In this document: one piece after another, positions 8,637-16,614 of the stretch | How positions within the stretch are numbered: the stretch's first letter is position 1 | Layout: the number at the start of each line of letters is the position of its first letter | Notes under the pieces: generated by a model | Databases searched by the model: none | What the model saw: only the letters and a program-made list of their open reading frames with translations | Told to the model about the DNA's origin: nothing | From: Kibdelosporangium persicum | Lineage (GTDB): Bacteria; Actinomycetota; Actinomycetes; Mycobacteriales; Pseudonocardiaceae | DNA length: 64,000 nt | NCBI RefSeq assembly: GCF_013280595.1 | Contig: NZ_JAAATY010000006.1 | Span: 186,001 to 250,000, forward strand | Direction of reading: 5' to 3' | Position numbers and translations under genes: made by a program

Positions 8637-8810
8637 TGTTCCTCCAGTTCCGCTGACCCGAATCGGTGCAGATCGTCACAGTAAACCGGGTCGAACGCCA
8701 ACAACCACGCCCAGTGTTGCGTGAACGTGCACGCTCTGACCTAGTATGAAACAGAAATGCTCATCGGTAGTCAGGCAGTGCGGTCCTAGGGTGGAGCGAG
8801 GTCGGGTCTT
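8637..8810. promoter_or_regulatory. Divergent promoter/operator region of the DeoR and amino-sugar operons
   Basis: This 174-bp region separates the regulator from the catabolic operon. For the rightward genes a candidate -10 is TAGTAT (8742-8747) with TTGCGT (8717-8722) as a poor, 19-bp-spaced -35. A small palindrome GTGCAC (8727-8732) lies between them and could be part of an operator. GAGG at 8798-8801 is the ribosome site for the first catabolic gene. The promoter assignment is weak; the region is a likely DeoR target from its position. Confidence 0.4.
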
Positions 8811-9689
8811 ATGAGTCACGCGTCGGAGGAGATCGCCAGCCAGCCGTCCTGCTGGCGCGCGGCCATCGAGGTGGCCGCGGCCAAGCCGGCCGGGCTGCCC
8901 GAGCCCGGTGAGCGGGTGGCCGTGATCGGGTGCGGAACGTCGTGGTTCGTCGCCCAGGCGTACGCGGTCCTGCGCGAGCGTGCGGGCCAGGGCGAAACCG
9001 ACGCGTTCACCGCCTCGGAGTTCCCGGTGTCGCGCCGCTACGACCGGGTGGTGGCCATCTCCCGGTCGGGCACGACGACCGAGATCCTGCGGGCGCTGTC
9101 GCAGATCGACCGCCCGGCGAAGATCACCGCGATCACCGCGGTGGCCGGCAGCCCGGTGCGCGACCAGGCCGACGAGGTGCTCACGCTGGGGTTCGCCGAC
9201 GAGCAGTCGGTTGTCCAAACACGGTTCCCGACGACATTGATCACGCTACTTCGCGCACATCTCGGCGAGGACGTCACCGGGCTGCCCGGCCAGGCCGAAC
9301 GGGCGCTGGGCCTACCATTGCCCGACGACCTCGACGGGTTCCGGCAGTTCACGTTCCTCGGATCGGGCTGGACGCTCGGCCTGGCCCACGAGGCGGCACT
9401 GAAGGTGCGGGAGGCCGCGCAGGCGTGGTCGGAGTCGTATTCCGGCATGGAGTACCGGCACGGCCCGATCGCGGTCGCGGACATCGCGTCGCTGGTGTGG
9501 GTGTTCGGCGACGCGCCGCACGGCCTGCTCGACGAGGTGCGGGCCACGGGCGCGCACGTGGAGGTGTCGCTGCTGGATCCGCTGGCCGAGCTGGTGCGGG
9601 CGCAGCGGATGGCGGTCGGGTTGGCCGACCGGCGCGGCCTGGACGTCGACGCGCCACGGCATCTGACCCGCTCGGTCATCCTGACGTGA
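8811..9689 (+). CDS. Double-SIS-domain sugar isomerase/deaminase (AgaS-like)
   Basis: A 292-residue protein made of two SIS domains and lacking the glutaminase domain of GlmS. Motifs include VAVIGCGTSWFVAQ, VVAISRSGTTTEIL (phosphosugar-binding SxS/T), a second-domain LGSGWTLGLAHEAALKVRE, and SGMEYRHGPIAVAD. Proteins of this shape include AgaS (galactosamine-6-phosphate deaminase/isomerase), FrlB and GlmD. The neighbours (ROK kinase, PfkB kinase, class II aldolase) favour an AgaS-like step giving tagatose-6-phosphate. It is the first gene of a tightly overlapping operon. The exact substrate is inference. Confidence 0.85.
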   Translation: MSHASEEIASQPSCWRAAIEVAAAKPAGLPEPGERVAVIGCGTSWFVAQAYAVLRERAGQGETDAFTASEFPVSRRYDRVVAISRSGTTTEILRALSQIDRPAKITAITAVAGSPVRDQADEVLTLGFADEQSVVQTRFPTTLITLLRAHLGEDVTGLPGQAERALGLPLPDDLDGFRQFTFLGSGWTLGLAHEAALKVREAAQAWSESYSGMEYRHGPIAVADIASLVWVFGDAPHGLLDEVRATGAHVEVSLLDPLAELVRAQRMAVGLADRRGLDVDAPRHLTRSVILT

Positions 9690-10570
9690 GCGTTGTCGCG
9701 CTGGATGTCGGCGGGACGTTGATGAAAGGCGCGGTCGTGCAGCGCGACGGCACCGCGCGGACCGTGGAGCAGCGGCCGACTCGTCCCCAGCCGGACACCG
9801 TCGAGGGCATCCTGCGGTTCGCCGCCGACCTGGCCGAAACCGCGGGACCGGTACGGGCGGTGGGGCTGGCGGTGCCGGGGATCGTGGACGAGCAGCGCGG
9901 CATCGCCCGGTATTCGGCCAATCTCGGATGGCGTGACCTGCCGCTGCGTGACATCGCCGCGCAGCGGCTGGGCCTGCCGGTCGCGTTGACGCACGACGTA
10001 CGCGCGGGCGGCGTGGCCGAGCACGAGTTCGGCGCGGCGCGGGGTGTGGACGACTTCCTGTTCCTGCCGATCGGCACGGGAATCGCGGGCACGGTGTTCA
10101 CCGGCGGCGTGCCGTATCGCGGCGCCGACGGGATGGCCGGGGAGATCGGGCACGCACCCGTGCCCGCCACCACGATTGGCGCAGCCGACGAGCCGTGCGC
10201 GTGCGGGCAACGCGGGTGTCTGGAGACCTACGCCTCGGCGGCGGCACTGGTGCGCCGTTACGGCGACCCGGCGTTGAGCGCGGCGGACGTGGTCGCGCGG
10301 GTGCCGAGCGATCCGCGCGCGGCGACAGTGTTCTCCGAAGCGGTCCGCGCGCTGGGGTTCGCGTTGACCACCTACACGATGCTGCTGGACCCCGCGTTGA
10401 TCGTGATCGGCGGCGGGCTGGCCGAAGCGGGCGAGACGCTGCTGGCGCCGGTGCGCGCGCAACTGGCGGTGGGCGTGTCGTGGCGGATGCCGCCGCGGGT
10501 GGTAGGCGCTCAGCTGGGAGCGTCCGCGGGCCGGTTGGGTGCGGCGATCCGCGCGTGGGAGGTGGCGTGA
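9686..10570 (+). CDS. ROK-family sugar kinase
   Basis: A 294-residue ROK protein without a helix-turn-helix, so a kinase rather than a repressor. The phosphate-binding motif ALDVGGTLMKGAVV starts at residue 5; GLAVPGIVD, LTHDVRAGGVAEHEFGAA and GTGIAGTVF follow. The zinc motif CACGQRGCLETYAS and the upstream GEIGHAPV are intact. The GTG start overlaps the TGA of the SIS gene (GTGA), showing translational coupling. In an amino-sugar pathway it would phosphorylate the incoming hexosamine, such as galactosamine or GalNAc (inference). Confidence 0.9.
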   Translation: MSVVALDVGGTLMKGAVVQRDGTARTVEQRPTRPQPDTVEGILRFAADLAETAGPVRAVGLAVPGIVDEQRGIARYSANLGWRDLPLRDIAAQRLGLPVALTHDVRAGGVAEHEFGAARGVDDFLFLPIGTGIAGTVFTGGVPYRGADGMAGEIGHAPVPATTIGAADEPCACGQRGCLETYASAAALVRRYGDPALSAADVVARVPSDPRAATVFSEAVRALGFALTTYTMLLDPALIVIGGGLAEAGETLLAPVRAQLAVGVSWRMPPRVVGAQLGASAGRLGAAIRAWEVA

Positions 10571-11439
10571 AGAACATCGTCACCGTCACGCTCAATGCCG
10601 CGCTGGACGTCACCTACCACGTCGACAGCGTGCAGCCGGGCCACACTCACCGGGTCACGCAGGTACGGACCCGTCCAGGCGGCAAGGGCGTGAACGTCGC
10701 CGCGGTGCTGACACAACTGGGTGAGCCCGTGATCGCGACCGGGTTCGCCGGACCCGAACTGGGCGCGCAGCTACCGGGGTTCGTGCCGATCGCGGCCGAG
10801 AGCCGCCGCACGGTCACGGTGGTCTCCGCTCAGGACGGCACGGCGACGCTGTTCAACGAGCCAGGCCCCGAGGTCAGCGCGGCCGAGTGGACGCAACTGC
10901 TGGCGCGGTTCGACCGGCTAGCCGCCGAGGCGAGTGTGCTGGTGTTGTCGGGCAGTCTGCCGCGCGGGCTGCCCCCGCGGGCGTACGCCGAACTGATCGG
11001 CCGCTGCCCGGTACCGGTCATCCTCGACACCGACGGCGAGCCGCTGCGGCACGGCATCGCGGCCCGTCCCGCGCTGGTCAAACCCAACGCCGACGAGCTG
11101 GCCAGGCTGCTTGGCCGACAACCCGACCTGCCGGCCGACTGTGTGGCGTTGGGCGTGCCGGTGGCCGCGACACTGGGCGCCCACGGCGCGGTGCTGTCCA
11201 CCGCGGACGGTGTGTGGACCGCGCGCCCGCCACGTGAGCTCGCCGGCAATCCGACCGGCGCCGGGGACGCGTTCACCGCCGCGCTGGCACGCGGGATGGC
11301 GCACGGCACGCCGTGGCCGCGGATGTTGGCGGACGCGGTGGCCTTGTCGGCGGCCGCCGTGCTCAGCCCGGTCGCGGGCGCTTACGACCCGGCGGCGTAC
11401 CGGGACTTCACTGATCAGGTGACTGTGGAGGAAAGCTGA
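10567..11439 (+). CDS. PfkB-family 6-phosphosugar kinase (1-phosphofructokinase/tagatose-6-phosphate kinase type)
   Basis: A 290-residue ribokinase-fold kinase of the FruK/LacC branch. It starts VKNIVTVTLNAALDVTYHVD, followed by TRPGGKGVNVAAVL (substrate binding), VLSGSLPRGLP, VKPNADELARLLG, and GNPTGAGDAFTAALARG with the catalytic Asp. Family members phosphorylate fructose-1-phosphate or tagatose-6-phosphate. Between an AgaS-like enzyme and a tagatose-type aldolase, tagatose-6-phosphate is the best guess. The GTG start overlaps the ROK stop as GTGA. Confidence 0.9.
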   Translation: MKNIVTVTLNAALDVTYHVDSVQPGHTHRVTQVRTRPGGKGVNVAAVLTQLGEPVIATGFAGPELGAQLPGFVPIAAESRRTVTVVSAQDGTATLFNEPGPEVSAAEWTQLLARFDRLAAEASVLVLSGSLPRGLPPRAYAELIGRCPVPVILDTDGEPLRHGIAARPALVKPNADELARLLGRQPDLPADCVALGVPVAATLGAHGAVLSTADGVWTARPPRELAGNPTGAGDAFTAALARGMAHGTPWPRMLADAVALSAAAVLSPVAGAYDPAAYRDFTDQVTVEES

Positions 11440-12266
11440 TGCTGGTTGCGACGACGGCGATCATCGAAGAAGCGATCCGCACCGGCACCGGCGTGGGCGC
11501 GTTCAACGTGATCACGCTGGAGCACGCCGAAGGGATCGTGACCGGCGCGGAAACGGTGAACAAACCGGTGGTGCTGCAGATCAGCCAGAACTGCGTGCGG
11601 TTCCACGGCGGGCGGCTGCTGCCCATCGCCCGGGCCGCCGCCGCGGTGGCCGCCGAATCATCCGTGCCGGTCGCGCTGCACCTGGACCACGTCCAGGACG
11701 AGCTGCTGCTGCGCCAAGCCGCGGACGCCGGGTTCGCCTCGGTCATGTACGACGCCTCCACCCTGCCCTACAGCCAGAACGTGCAAGTCACCCGCAACGC
11801 GGTGGAATGGGCGCACCGGGTCGGGCTCTGGGTGGAAGCCGAACTGGGGGAGGTGGGCGGCAAGGACGGCGCACACGCACCCGGTGTGCGCACCGACCCG
11901 GCGGACGCGGCACGGTTCGTGGCCGAGACCGGCGTCGACGCCCTGGCGGTCGCGGTCGGCAGCTCACACGCGATGACCTCGCAGACCGCCTCGCTGGACC
12001 TGGAACTGATCACCCGGATCCGGGCCGCGGTGCCGGTCCCGCTCGTGCTGCACGGATCGTCCGGCGTGCCCGACAGCCAGCTCCGGGCCGCGGTCCGGCA
12101 CGGCATGGTGAAAATCAACATCGGGACAGCGTTGAACGTCGCCTTCACCCAGGCCGTGCAGGCCGCCGATCTGCGGATCGCCGACCCGCGCAAGTACCTC
12201 GCCCCCGCACGGGACGCGGTCGCGCACACCGTGGCTCATTTGCTGGGCGTGCTGTCCATCTGCTGA
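11439..12266 (+). CDS. Class II ketose-bisphosphate aldolase (GatY/KbaY-like)
   Basis: A 275-residue zinc aldolase expected to split tagatose- or fructose-1,6-bisphosphate into DHAP and glyceraldehyde-3-phosphate. It shows GVGAFNVITLEHAEGI, the zinc histidine pattern ALHLDHV, VEAELGEVGGKDGAH, the second zinc region AVAVGSSHAM, PLVLHGSSGV and KINIGTAL. The length fits the short GatY/KbaY group rather than the longer glycolytic Fba. GGAGGAAAG precedes the ATG, which overlaps the kinase stop as TGATG. It completes the four-step operon and converges on the MFS gene with 31 bp overlap. Confidence 0.9.
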   Translation: MLVATTAIIEEAIRTGTGVGAFNVITLEHAEGIVTGAETVNKPVVLQISQNCVRFHGGRLLPIARAAAAVAAESSVPVALHLDHVQDELLLRQAADAGFASVMYDASTLPYSQNVQVTRNAVEWAHRVGLWVEAELGEVGGKDGAHAPGVRTDPADAARFVAETGVDALAVAVGSSHAMTSQTASLDLELITRIRAAVPVPLVLHGSSGVPDSQLRAAVRHGMVKINIGTALNVAFTQAVQAADLRIADPRKYLAPARDAVAHTVAHLLGVLSIC

Positions 12267-13435
12267 CCCGGCACCGGGATACGCCGTACGACGAGCACCG
12301 CGACGACACCGACCACACATAACCCGGTCAGCAACAGGAATCCCGCGTCGAACGCGCCGGTCGCGTCCTTGAGCGCGCCCAGCGCCCACACCGCGGTGAA
12401 CCCGCCGAGGTTGGCCCAGAAGTTGCCGAACCCGCTGATCGCGCCGGCCACCGAGCGGCCGAGGTACTGGATCGGGATGGCGAACAGCGGCCCGAAGTAG
12501 AGCTGGATGACGATCGAGTTGACCGCGACCATCGCGATGATCATCGGCAGCGAATCGGCCAGCACGAGCCCGACCAGCGACGCGGCCACGATCGTCAGCG
12601 ACACACCCACCACCGCCAAGGGCCGTCCCGTCCTGTCGGCGACGTAACCGCCCATGATGTTGGACGGCGCGGTCAACGCCGCCCCGAGCGCGACCAGCAA
12701 TCCCGCGGTCTGGATCGAGTAGCCCTTCTCCACCACCACGAAGCTCGGCAGCCACATGACCACGCCATGAGTCGCGGCCAGCCGCACGAACTGGATCACC
12801 GACGTCACCGCCACGATCGGGTGCCTGAGCAGCTTCGGCAGCTCCCGCAGCGGCGGCTGTTTCCTGGCGCCCGCGTCGGTGCCGTTGTTACCGACCAGCC
12901 AATACGCGATCAGCACCACCACGCCCAGGCCCGCGCACAACACGAACACCCCCTGCCACCCCAACGGCCCGACCAGCAGCGGCCCGACGAGATTGAGCAC
13001 GATGCTGGAGGAGAACCCGCCCGCCACATACAGTCCCATCGCCGTGGCCTGCTTACCCGAATCGAACTGGCGGCTGATCAGCACCAAACCGGGCGCGAAC
13101 GCCATCGACCGCAGCACACCCGACACGGCCTGGTTGGCCAGCAGCCAGCCGTAGGAGTCGATCAGGGCGAACCCGAGCGCGAGAACGTTCACCCCCAACA
13201 GGCCGAACAGGAACATCTTCCTGGTGTCGGTCCGGTCGGCCAGCACCCCGACCGGCACCTGCATCAGCGCATAGGTGAACGTCGACGCCGCGGCCAGCGT
13301 GCCGCCCTGCGCGAACGACAACCCCAGGTCACCGCGGATCAACGGCAGGAACAAGGCGATGCCACCGGTGACCAGCGCCTGCGAACTCTGACACAGCACG
13401 ATCAACGCGATCGTGATTCCCCGCCGCTTGATCAC
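12236..13435 (-). CDS. MFS transporter
   Basis: A 399-residue protein with twelve predicted membrane segments of the major facilitator superfamily. The loop 2-3 signature is seen as GVLADRTDTRKMFLFG, and the related motif in the second half as GGYVADRTGRPLAVVG. The GTG at 13435 (VIKRRGITIALIVL) is used because the protein then starts at the first membrane helix; a longer frame would add about 57 residues with no membrane character. Its closeness to the amino-sugar operon suggests sugar or sugar-acid uptake, but the opposite strand and lack of a shared promoter make this only a suggestion. Confidence 0.85.
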   Translation of the reverse strand: MIKRRGITIALIVLCQSSQALVTGGIALFLPLIRGDLGLSFAQGGTLAAASTFTYALMQVPVGVLADRTDTRKMFLFGLLGVNVLALGFALIDSYGWLLANQAVSGVLRSMAFAPGLVLISRQFDSGKQATAMGLYVAGGFSSSIVLNLVGPLLVGPLGWQGVFVLCAGLGVVVLIAYWLVGNNGTDAGARKQPPLRELPKLLRHPIVAVTSVIQFVRLAATHGVVMWLPSFVVVEKGYSIQTAGLLVALGAALTAPSNIMGGYVADRTGRPLAVVGVSLTIVAASLVGLVLADSLPMIIAMVAVNSIVIQLYFGPLFAIPIQYLGRSVAGAISGFGNFWANLGGFTAVWALGALKDATGAFDAGFLLLTGLCVVGVVAVLVVRRIPVPGQQMDSTPSK

Positions 13436-13832
13436 CGGCCCAGCTTGCCCCACCCACCGGCACCCGCGACAGTGGCGACCGGCTTCGGCGACATCCGAGA
13501 CATGGTCGGCTGCGAGGACCAATACCGCAACGCGTTCCTGCTCGCGGTGCCGAACCAGGCACCGCCGACCGTACCGAAGGAACCATCGGCGAAACTGGCT
13601 GTCCACAACCCGCCGGTAACCCTTCTACCAGGCATTACCCGCCGGTAGACTGGGTCCGGGGTCGCCCCCCAGGGTGTGGCGGGGGCATGCCTACGGGCTT
13701 CAAGGCGACGGTCCTGGGTTGCCGTCGCGGAATACGGCAACCACCCACCACGCGCCGCAACGGACATTCGGTTCGGAAACAGGCACTCAGCCCGCACCGA
13801 TGAGTTCCGGCGCCCCGGCCCGTCACAGGTAC
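13436..13832. other. Intergenic region with an 11-bp direct repeat
   Basis: This roughly 400-bp stretch upstream of the MFS gene and of the small monooxygenase gene has no convincing gene. It holds an exact direct repeat ACCCGCCGGTA at 13608-13618 and 13637-13647 (29 bp apart); the second copy overlaps a possible TAGACT -10 for rightward transcription. CTGTCCACA at 13599-13607 also fits the relaxed actinobacterial DnaA-box pattern, but a lone box has little meaning. Confidence 0.4.
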
Positions 13833-14120
13833 ATGCTGATCATCGCCGGACACCTGACCGTCGACCCCGCCCACCGCGACGCCTTCATAGCCGCCCACCA
13901 CGACCTGCTGCGCCGCGCCCGCCAGGCACCGGGCTGCCTCGACGTGGCCATCACCGCGGACCCCCTGGACCCCGCGCGCATCAACAACTACGAACGCTGG
14001 GAATCACGCGAAGACCTCGACCGGTGGCGCGCCGTGGCGAACGCCCCGAACACCGGGATCACCATGCACAACGTCGCCGTCAGCCTGTACACCGTGACCG
14101 ACGAACGCCCACCGTTCTAG
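13833..14120 (+). CDS. Antibiotic biosynthesis monooxygenase (ABM) domain protein
   Basis: A 95-residue single-domain ABM protein beginning MLIIAGHLTVDPAHRDAFIA, with RQAPGCLDVAITADPLDP and INNYERWESREDLDRW; the last is the typical end of the ferredoxin-like fold. Such proteins act as small cofactor-free monooxygenases or putative signal-molecule oxidases. An ATG at 13800 would add eleven residues, but the chosen start matches the family. Its TAG stop lies in the left CTAG duplication of the inserted element next to it. Confidence 0.8.
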   Translation: MLIIAGHLTVDPAHRDAFIAAHHDLLRRARQAPGCLDVAITADPLDPARINNYERWESREDLDRWRAVANAPNTGITMHNVAVSLYTVTDERPPF

Positions 14121-14309
14121 GTCGTGTTTCGAATGTCCCGGTCGATGAGAGTCTGCCCCGGCCGGAGGCCGGAATCGGCTCGGTGGGGCGGTTCCTGGCG
14201 TCGCCGCGGGATCGCCGCGAATACTGGTTGTCTTTGGGCGGTCCCGCGGTGGCGTCAGGGGCCGCATCCGGCCCGGCTATCGCGATCGGGCATTTGAAAC
14301 ACGGCCTAG
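14117..14309. mobile_element. MITE-like insertion (185 bp) with terminal inverted repeats and CTAG target duplication
   Basis: The segment 14121-14305 is bounded by imperfect inverted repeats of about 24 bp: the left end starts GTCGTGTTTCGAATG and the reverse complement of the right end starts GCCGTGTTTCAAATG, with about three mismatches and one gap over the arm. CTAG occurs on both sides (14117-14120 and 14306-14309), as expected of a 4-bp target duplication. No open frame encodes a transposase, so it is non-autonomous. IS5-type elements often prefer CTAR/YTAR targets; the family link is inference. It sits exactly between two convergent genes. Confidence 0.7.
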
Positions 14310-14812
14310 TCCTCGGCCTTCTTCTGGTCCTCGCCGCCGAACAACGCGGGGACCAGCAACAACACCGCTCCGCTGAACAGCGCGATGTCCGCGACGTTGC
14401 CGACGAACCAGCCGTTGTAGTCGATGAAGTCCACCACGTGCCCACGCGCGAACCCGGGCTCGCGGAACAACCGGTCCAGCAAGTGCGTGATCGCCCCGCC
14501 CAACAGCAGCGACAACGCCACCGCCTGCACGCCCGATGCGGGTTTGAGGGCGAACCGGATCAGCACGACGACCGCCACCGCGGTGATGATCGTGAAGATC
14601 CACGTCGATCCGGCGCCGATGGAGAACGCCGCACCCGGGTTGTACAGCAGCCGGAACCGCAGGAACTCGCCGAGCACCGGGATCGGCGCACGACCGGGCA
14701 GCGTCGACTCGGCCCAGAACTTCGTCGCCTGATCCAGCGCGACAACGAGCACGGCCACGGCGAACACCACCGGCACACGGGCGGCGAGCGGGCGAGAGGC
14801 TGACGTATCCAT
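14306..14812 (-). CDS. lspA: Lipoprotein signal peptidase (signal peptidase II)
   Basis: LspA cleaves the signal peptide of diacylglyceryl-modified prolipoproteins in the membrane. The 168-residue protein has four membrane helices. The first motif region is VALDQATKFW, the second is FRLLYNPGAAFS, and the third is GGAITHLLDRLF with the first catalytic Asp, followed by GHVVDFIDY; the fourth is VGNVADIALFSG with the second Asp. The usual Asn in GGAxGNxxDR is His here. The C-terminus GGEDQKKAED is charged and cytosolic. Its TAG stop is inside the right CTAG copy of the MITE. Substrates in this window include the SBP at 52642 and the lipoprotein at 20821. Confidence 0.92.
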   Translation of the reverse strand: MDTSASRPLAARVPVVFAVAVLVVALDQATKFWAESTLPGRAPIPVLGEFLRFRLLYNPGAAFSIGAGSTWIFTIITAVAVVVLIRFALKPASGVQAVALSLLLGGAITHLLDRLFREPGFARGHVVDFIDYNGWFVGNVADIALFSGAVLLLVPALFGGEDQKKAED

Positions 14813-14823
14813 CGCCGCCCACC

Positions 14824-15285
14824 CTATTGGGCAAGCCAGGCCCCGCCACGCATCAGGTCCCGGCCGGCGAGCTCGTCCGCCTCACGCCACGCCTGCACCC
14901 GCTGCGGCCGCAGCCGGAAGTACAAGTACCCGTCCAGCTCGCGCGGGTCGAACCCGGTCCGGGCGGCGAACGCGTCACCCACCTCCCGCTCGACCTCTCC
15001 AGCCGACTCGACGGTCGCTTCGACCATCACCACATCACGCGTGGGCCCGAACCCCAACCGCGCCTTGCCGGTGACGCGCAGGTTACGACCGGTCGGACTG
15101 GCCGCCGGGGTGGCCACCAACACCGTCTCGCCATCCCACAGGAACGACAACGGCACCAGATAAGGCGTCCCGGTCGCCGGGTCGGCGGTCGCGACCCAGG
15201 TGTCCACGTCAGTGTCCAGTCGATTCCGGGTGTCGTGCAGCCGCTGCGCGAACTCACGCGGCCCAGTCGTGTCACTCATGAGCAT
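14824..15285 (-). CDS. Pyridoxamine 5'-phosphate oxidase-like (FMN/F420-binding fold) protein
   Basis: A 153-residue split-barrel protein. Features: LDTDVDTWVATADPATGTPYL at the N-terminus (first 20 residues given in part), PLSFLWDGETVLVATPA, SPTGRNLRVTGKARLGFG, DVVMVEATVE, and YLYFRLRPQRVQAWRE. This order is typical of actinobacterial PPOX-class proteins, which bind FMN, F420 or heme. The substrate is not known. A second ATG lies two codons inside the chosen one. A TATACAT element directly precedes the start, so a leaderless message is possible. Confidence 0.8.
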   Translation of the reverse strand: MLMSDTTGPREFAQRLHDTRNRLDTDVDTWVATADPATGTPYLVPLSFLWDGETVLVATPAASPTGRNLRVTGKARLGFGPTRDVVMVEATVESAGEVEREVGDAFAARTGFDPRELDGYLYFRLRPQRVQAWREADELAGRDLMRGGAWLAQ

Positions 15286-15293
15286 ATGTATAG

Positions 15294-15491
15294 GGGAGCG
15301 CCGCGCCGGACGAACCGCAGATGGAAGGGCTCTACATCAAAGTCGAACAGCACGGCCAAGTCACCGAACGCTACAAGTGGGTACGGCCCACGTTCCTGAC
15401 CGCAGTGCTGGACTCCGGCTCACACTGGGCCGACCGGCCCATCGTGCCGAACGGACTGGCCAACCCGGCGGTGATGTATGGAGGTGTTTGA
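15294..15491 (+). pseudogene. Relict 3' end of an RNA ligase gene
   Basis: Translating this frame gives DEPQMEGLYIKVEQ, then ERYKWVRPTFLTAVLDSGSH and WADRPIVPN. This matches the C-terminal portion of nucleotidyltransferase-type RNA ligases: EGLYIKVE fits motif IV and RYKWVR fits motif V. Motif I (KxDG) and motif III, which sit upstream in a complete enzyme of about 350 residues, are absent; a stop at 15291 and the PPOX gene lie immediately upstream. About 56 residues remain from the internal ATG at 15321. The next gene starts inside its last codons, as in a former operon. It reads as a remnant; expression of a short peptide cannot be excluded. Confidence 0.6.
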
Positions 15492-16605
15492 CCGGCTCTG
15501 CCCATCCGGTCCACCGTGGACGATCGCATGGCCGTCCATCCGCTCGGAGTTCTGGTGGATCCGCCGGATGACAGGCGTACCCCAGGACCACCAGCACCAC
15601 GCCGAAGGCGACGTCGAAACCCACACCCGCATGGCCGCCTCAGCACTGGTCGCCTTGCCCGAATGGCGCGCACTGCCACGCGACCGTCAAGTACAGATGT
15701 TCGCCGCCGTGCTACTCCACGACGTCGCCAAACCCGACTGCACCCAACACGTCGACGGCCGCATCACCGCACACGGCCACTCCCGCCGCGGCGACCTGCT
15801 CACCCGCCGCATCCTCTGGGAACTCGGCGCCACACCCCCATGGCGCGAACACGTCGCCGCACTGGTGCGCCACCACCAAATCCCGTTCTGGGCACTGGAA
15901 CGCCCCGACATCGAACAGATCGCCTTCCGCGTCAGCCTGCTCGCCCGCAACACCGACCTCGCCATGCTCGCCACCGCCGACATCCTCGGCCGCATCTGCA
16001 CCGACACACCAGAAGTCCTCGACAACATCGCCCTGTACCGCGAGTACTGCACGGAAACCGCATGCCTGGCACAACCACGTGCCTTTCCCTCCGACCACGC
16101 CCGCTTCATGTACTTCCGCACACCCGGCCGTGACCCCGACTACGACGCCTACGACGACACACGCCTCACCGTCACCGTCACCGTGATGTCCGGCCTGCCC
16201 GGCGTCGGCAAGGACACCTGGATCGCCGCCCACCGCCCCGACCACCCGGTGATCAGCCTGGACACCCTCCGCACCGAACTGCGCGTCAAACCCACGGACG
16301 ACCAAAGACCCGTCATCAGCGCAGCACAAGAACAGGCACGCAGACACCTGCGCGCCGGAGAATCCTTCGTGTGGAACGGAACGAACGTGTCCAGGCAGAT
16401 CCGGCAACAATCCATCGGACTCGCCGCGGCCTACAAGGCACGAGTGGAAGTGGTCGCACTGGAGGCACCACTGGCGCTGATCAAGTCACGCAACGCCGCG
16501 CGCCCAGAACCCGTACCCGCCGCGGTCATCGACCGCCTGGTGAACAAATGGGAAACCCCCGACCCGACCGAGGCGCACAGCGTGCGCTGGCTGAGTACGG
16601 AGTAG
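15478..16605 (+). CDS. HD-domain phosphohydrolase fused to a polynucleotide-kinase-like P-loop domain
   Basis: A 375-residue two-domain protein. The N-terminal HD domain (about 35-200) has QHHAEGDVETHTRMA, the HD pair in AAVLLHDVAKPD, AHGHSRRGD and VRHHQIPFW. The C-terminal kinase domain (about 235-370) begins with the Walker A sequence SGLPGVGKDTWIA, then VISLDTLRTELRV and FVWNGTNVSRQIRQQ, like T4 Pnkp-type kinases. Such proteins usually accompany an RNA ligase in bacterial RNA-repair operons: the kinase phosphorylates 5'-OH ends and the HD part is thought to remove 3' phosphate or cyclic phosphate. Its ligase partner here is a relict immediately upstream, overlapping by 14 bp. Confidence 0.8.
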   Translation: MEVFDRLCPSGPPWTIAWPSIRSEFWWIRRMTGVPQDHQHHAEGDVETHTRMAASALVALPEWRALPRDRQVQMFAAVLLHDVAKPDCTQHVDGRITAHGHSRRGDLLTRRILWELGATPPWREHVAALVRHHQIPFWALERPDIEQIAFRVSLLARNTDLAMLATADILGRICTDTPEVLDNIALYREYCTETACLAQPRAFPSDHARFMYFRTPGRDPDYDAYDDTRLTVTVTVMSGLPGVGKDTWIAAHRPDHPVISLDTLRTELRVKPTDDQRPVISAAQEQARRHLRAGESFVWNGTNVSRQIRQQSIGLAAAYKARVEVVALEAPLALIKSRNAARPEPVPAAVIDRLVNKWETPDPTEAHSVRWLSTE

Positions 16606-16614
16606 GGGAGAGAA

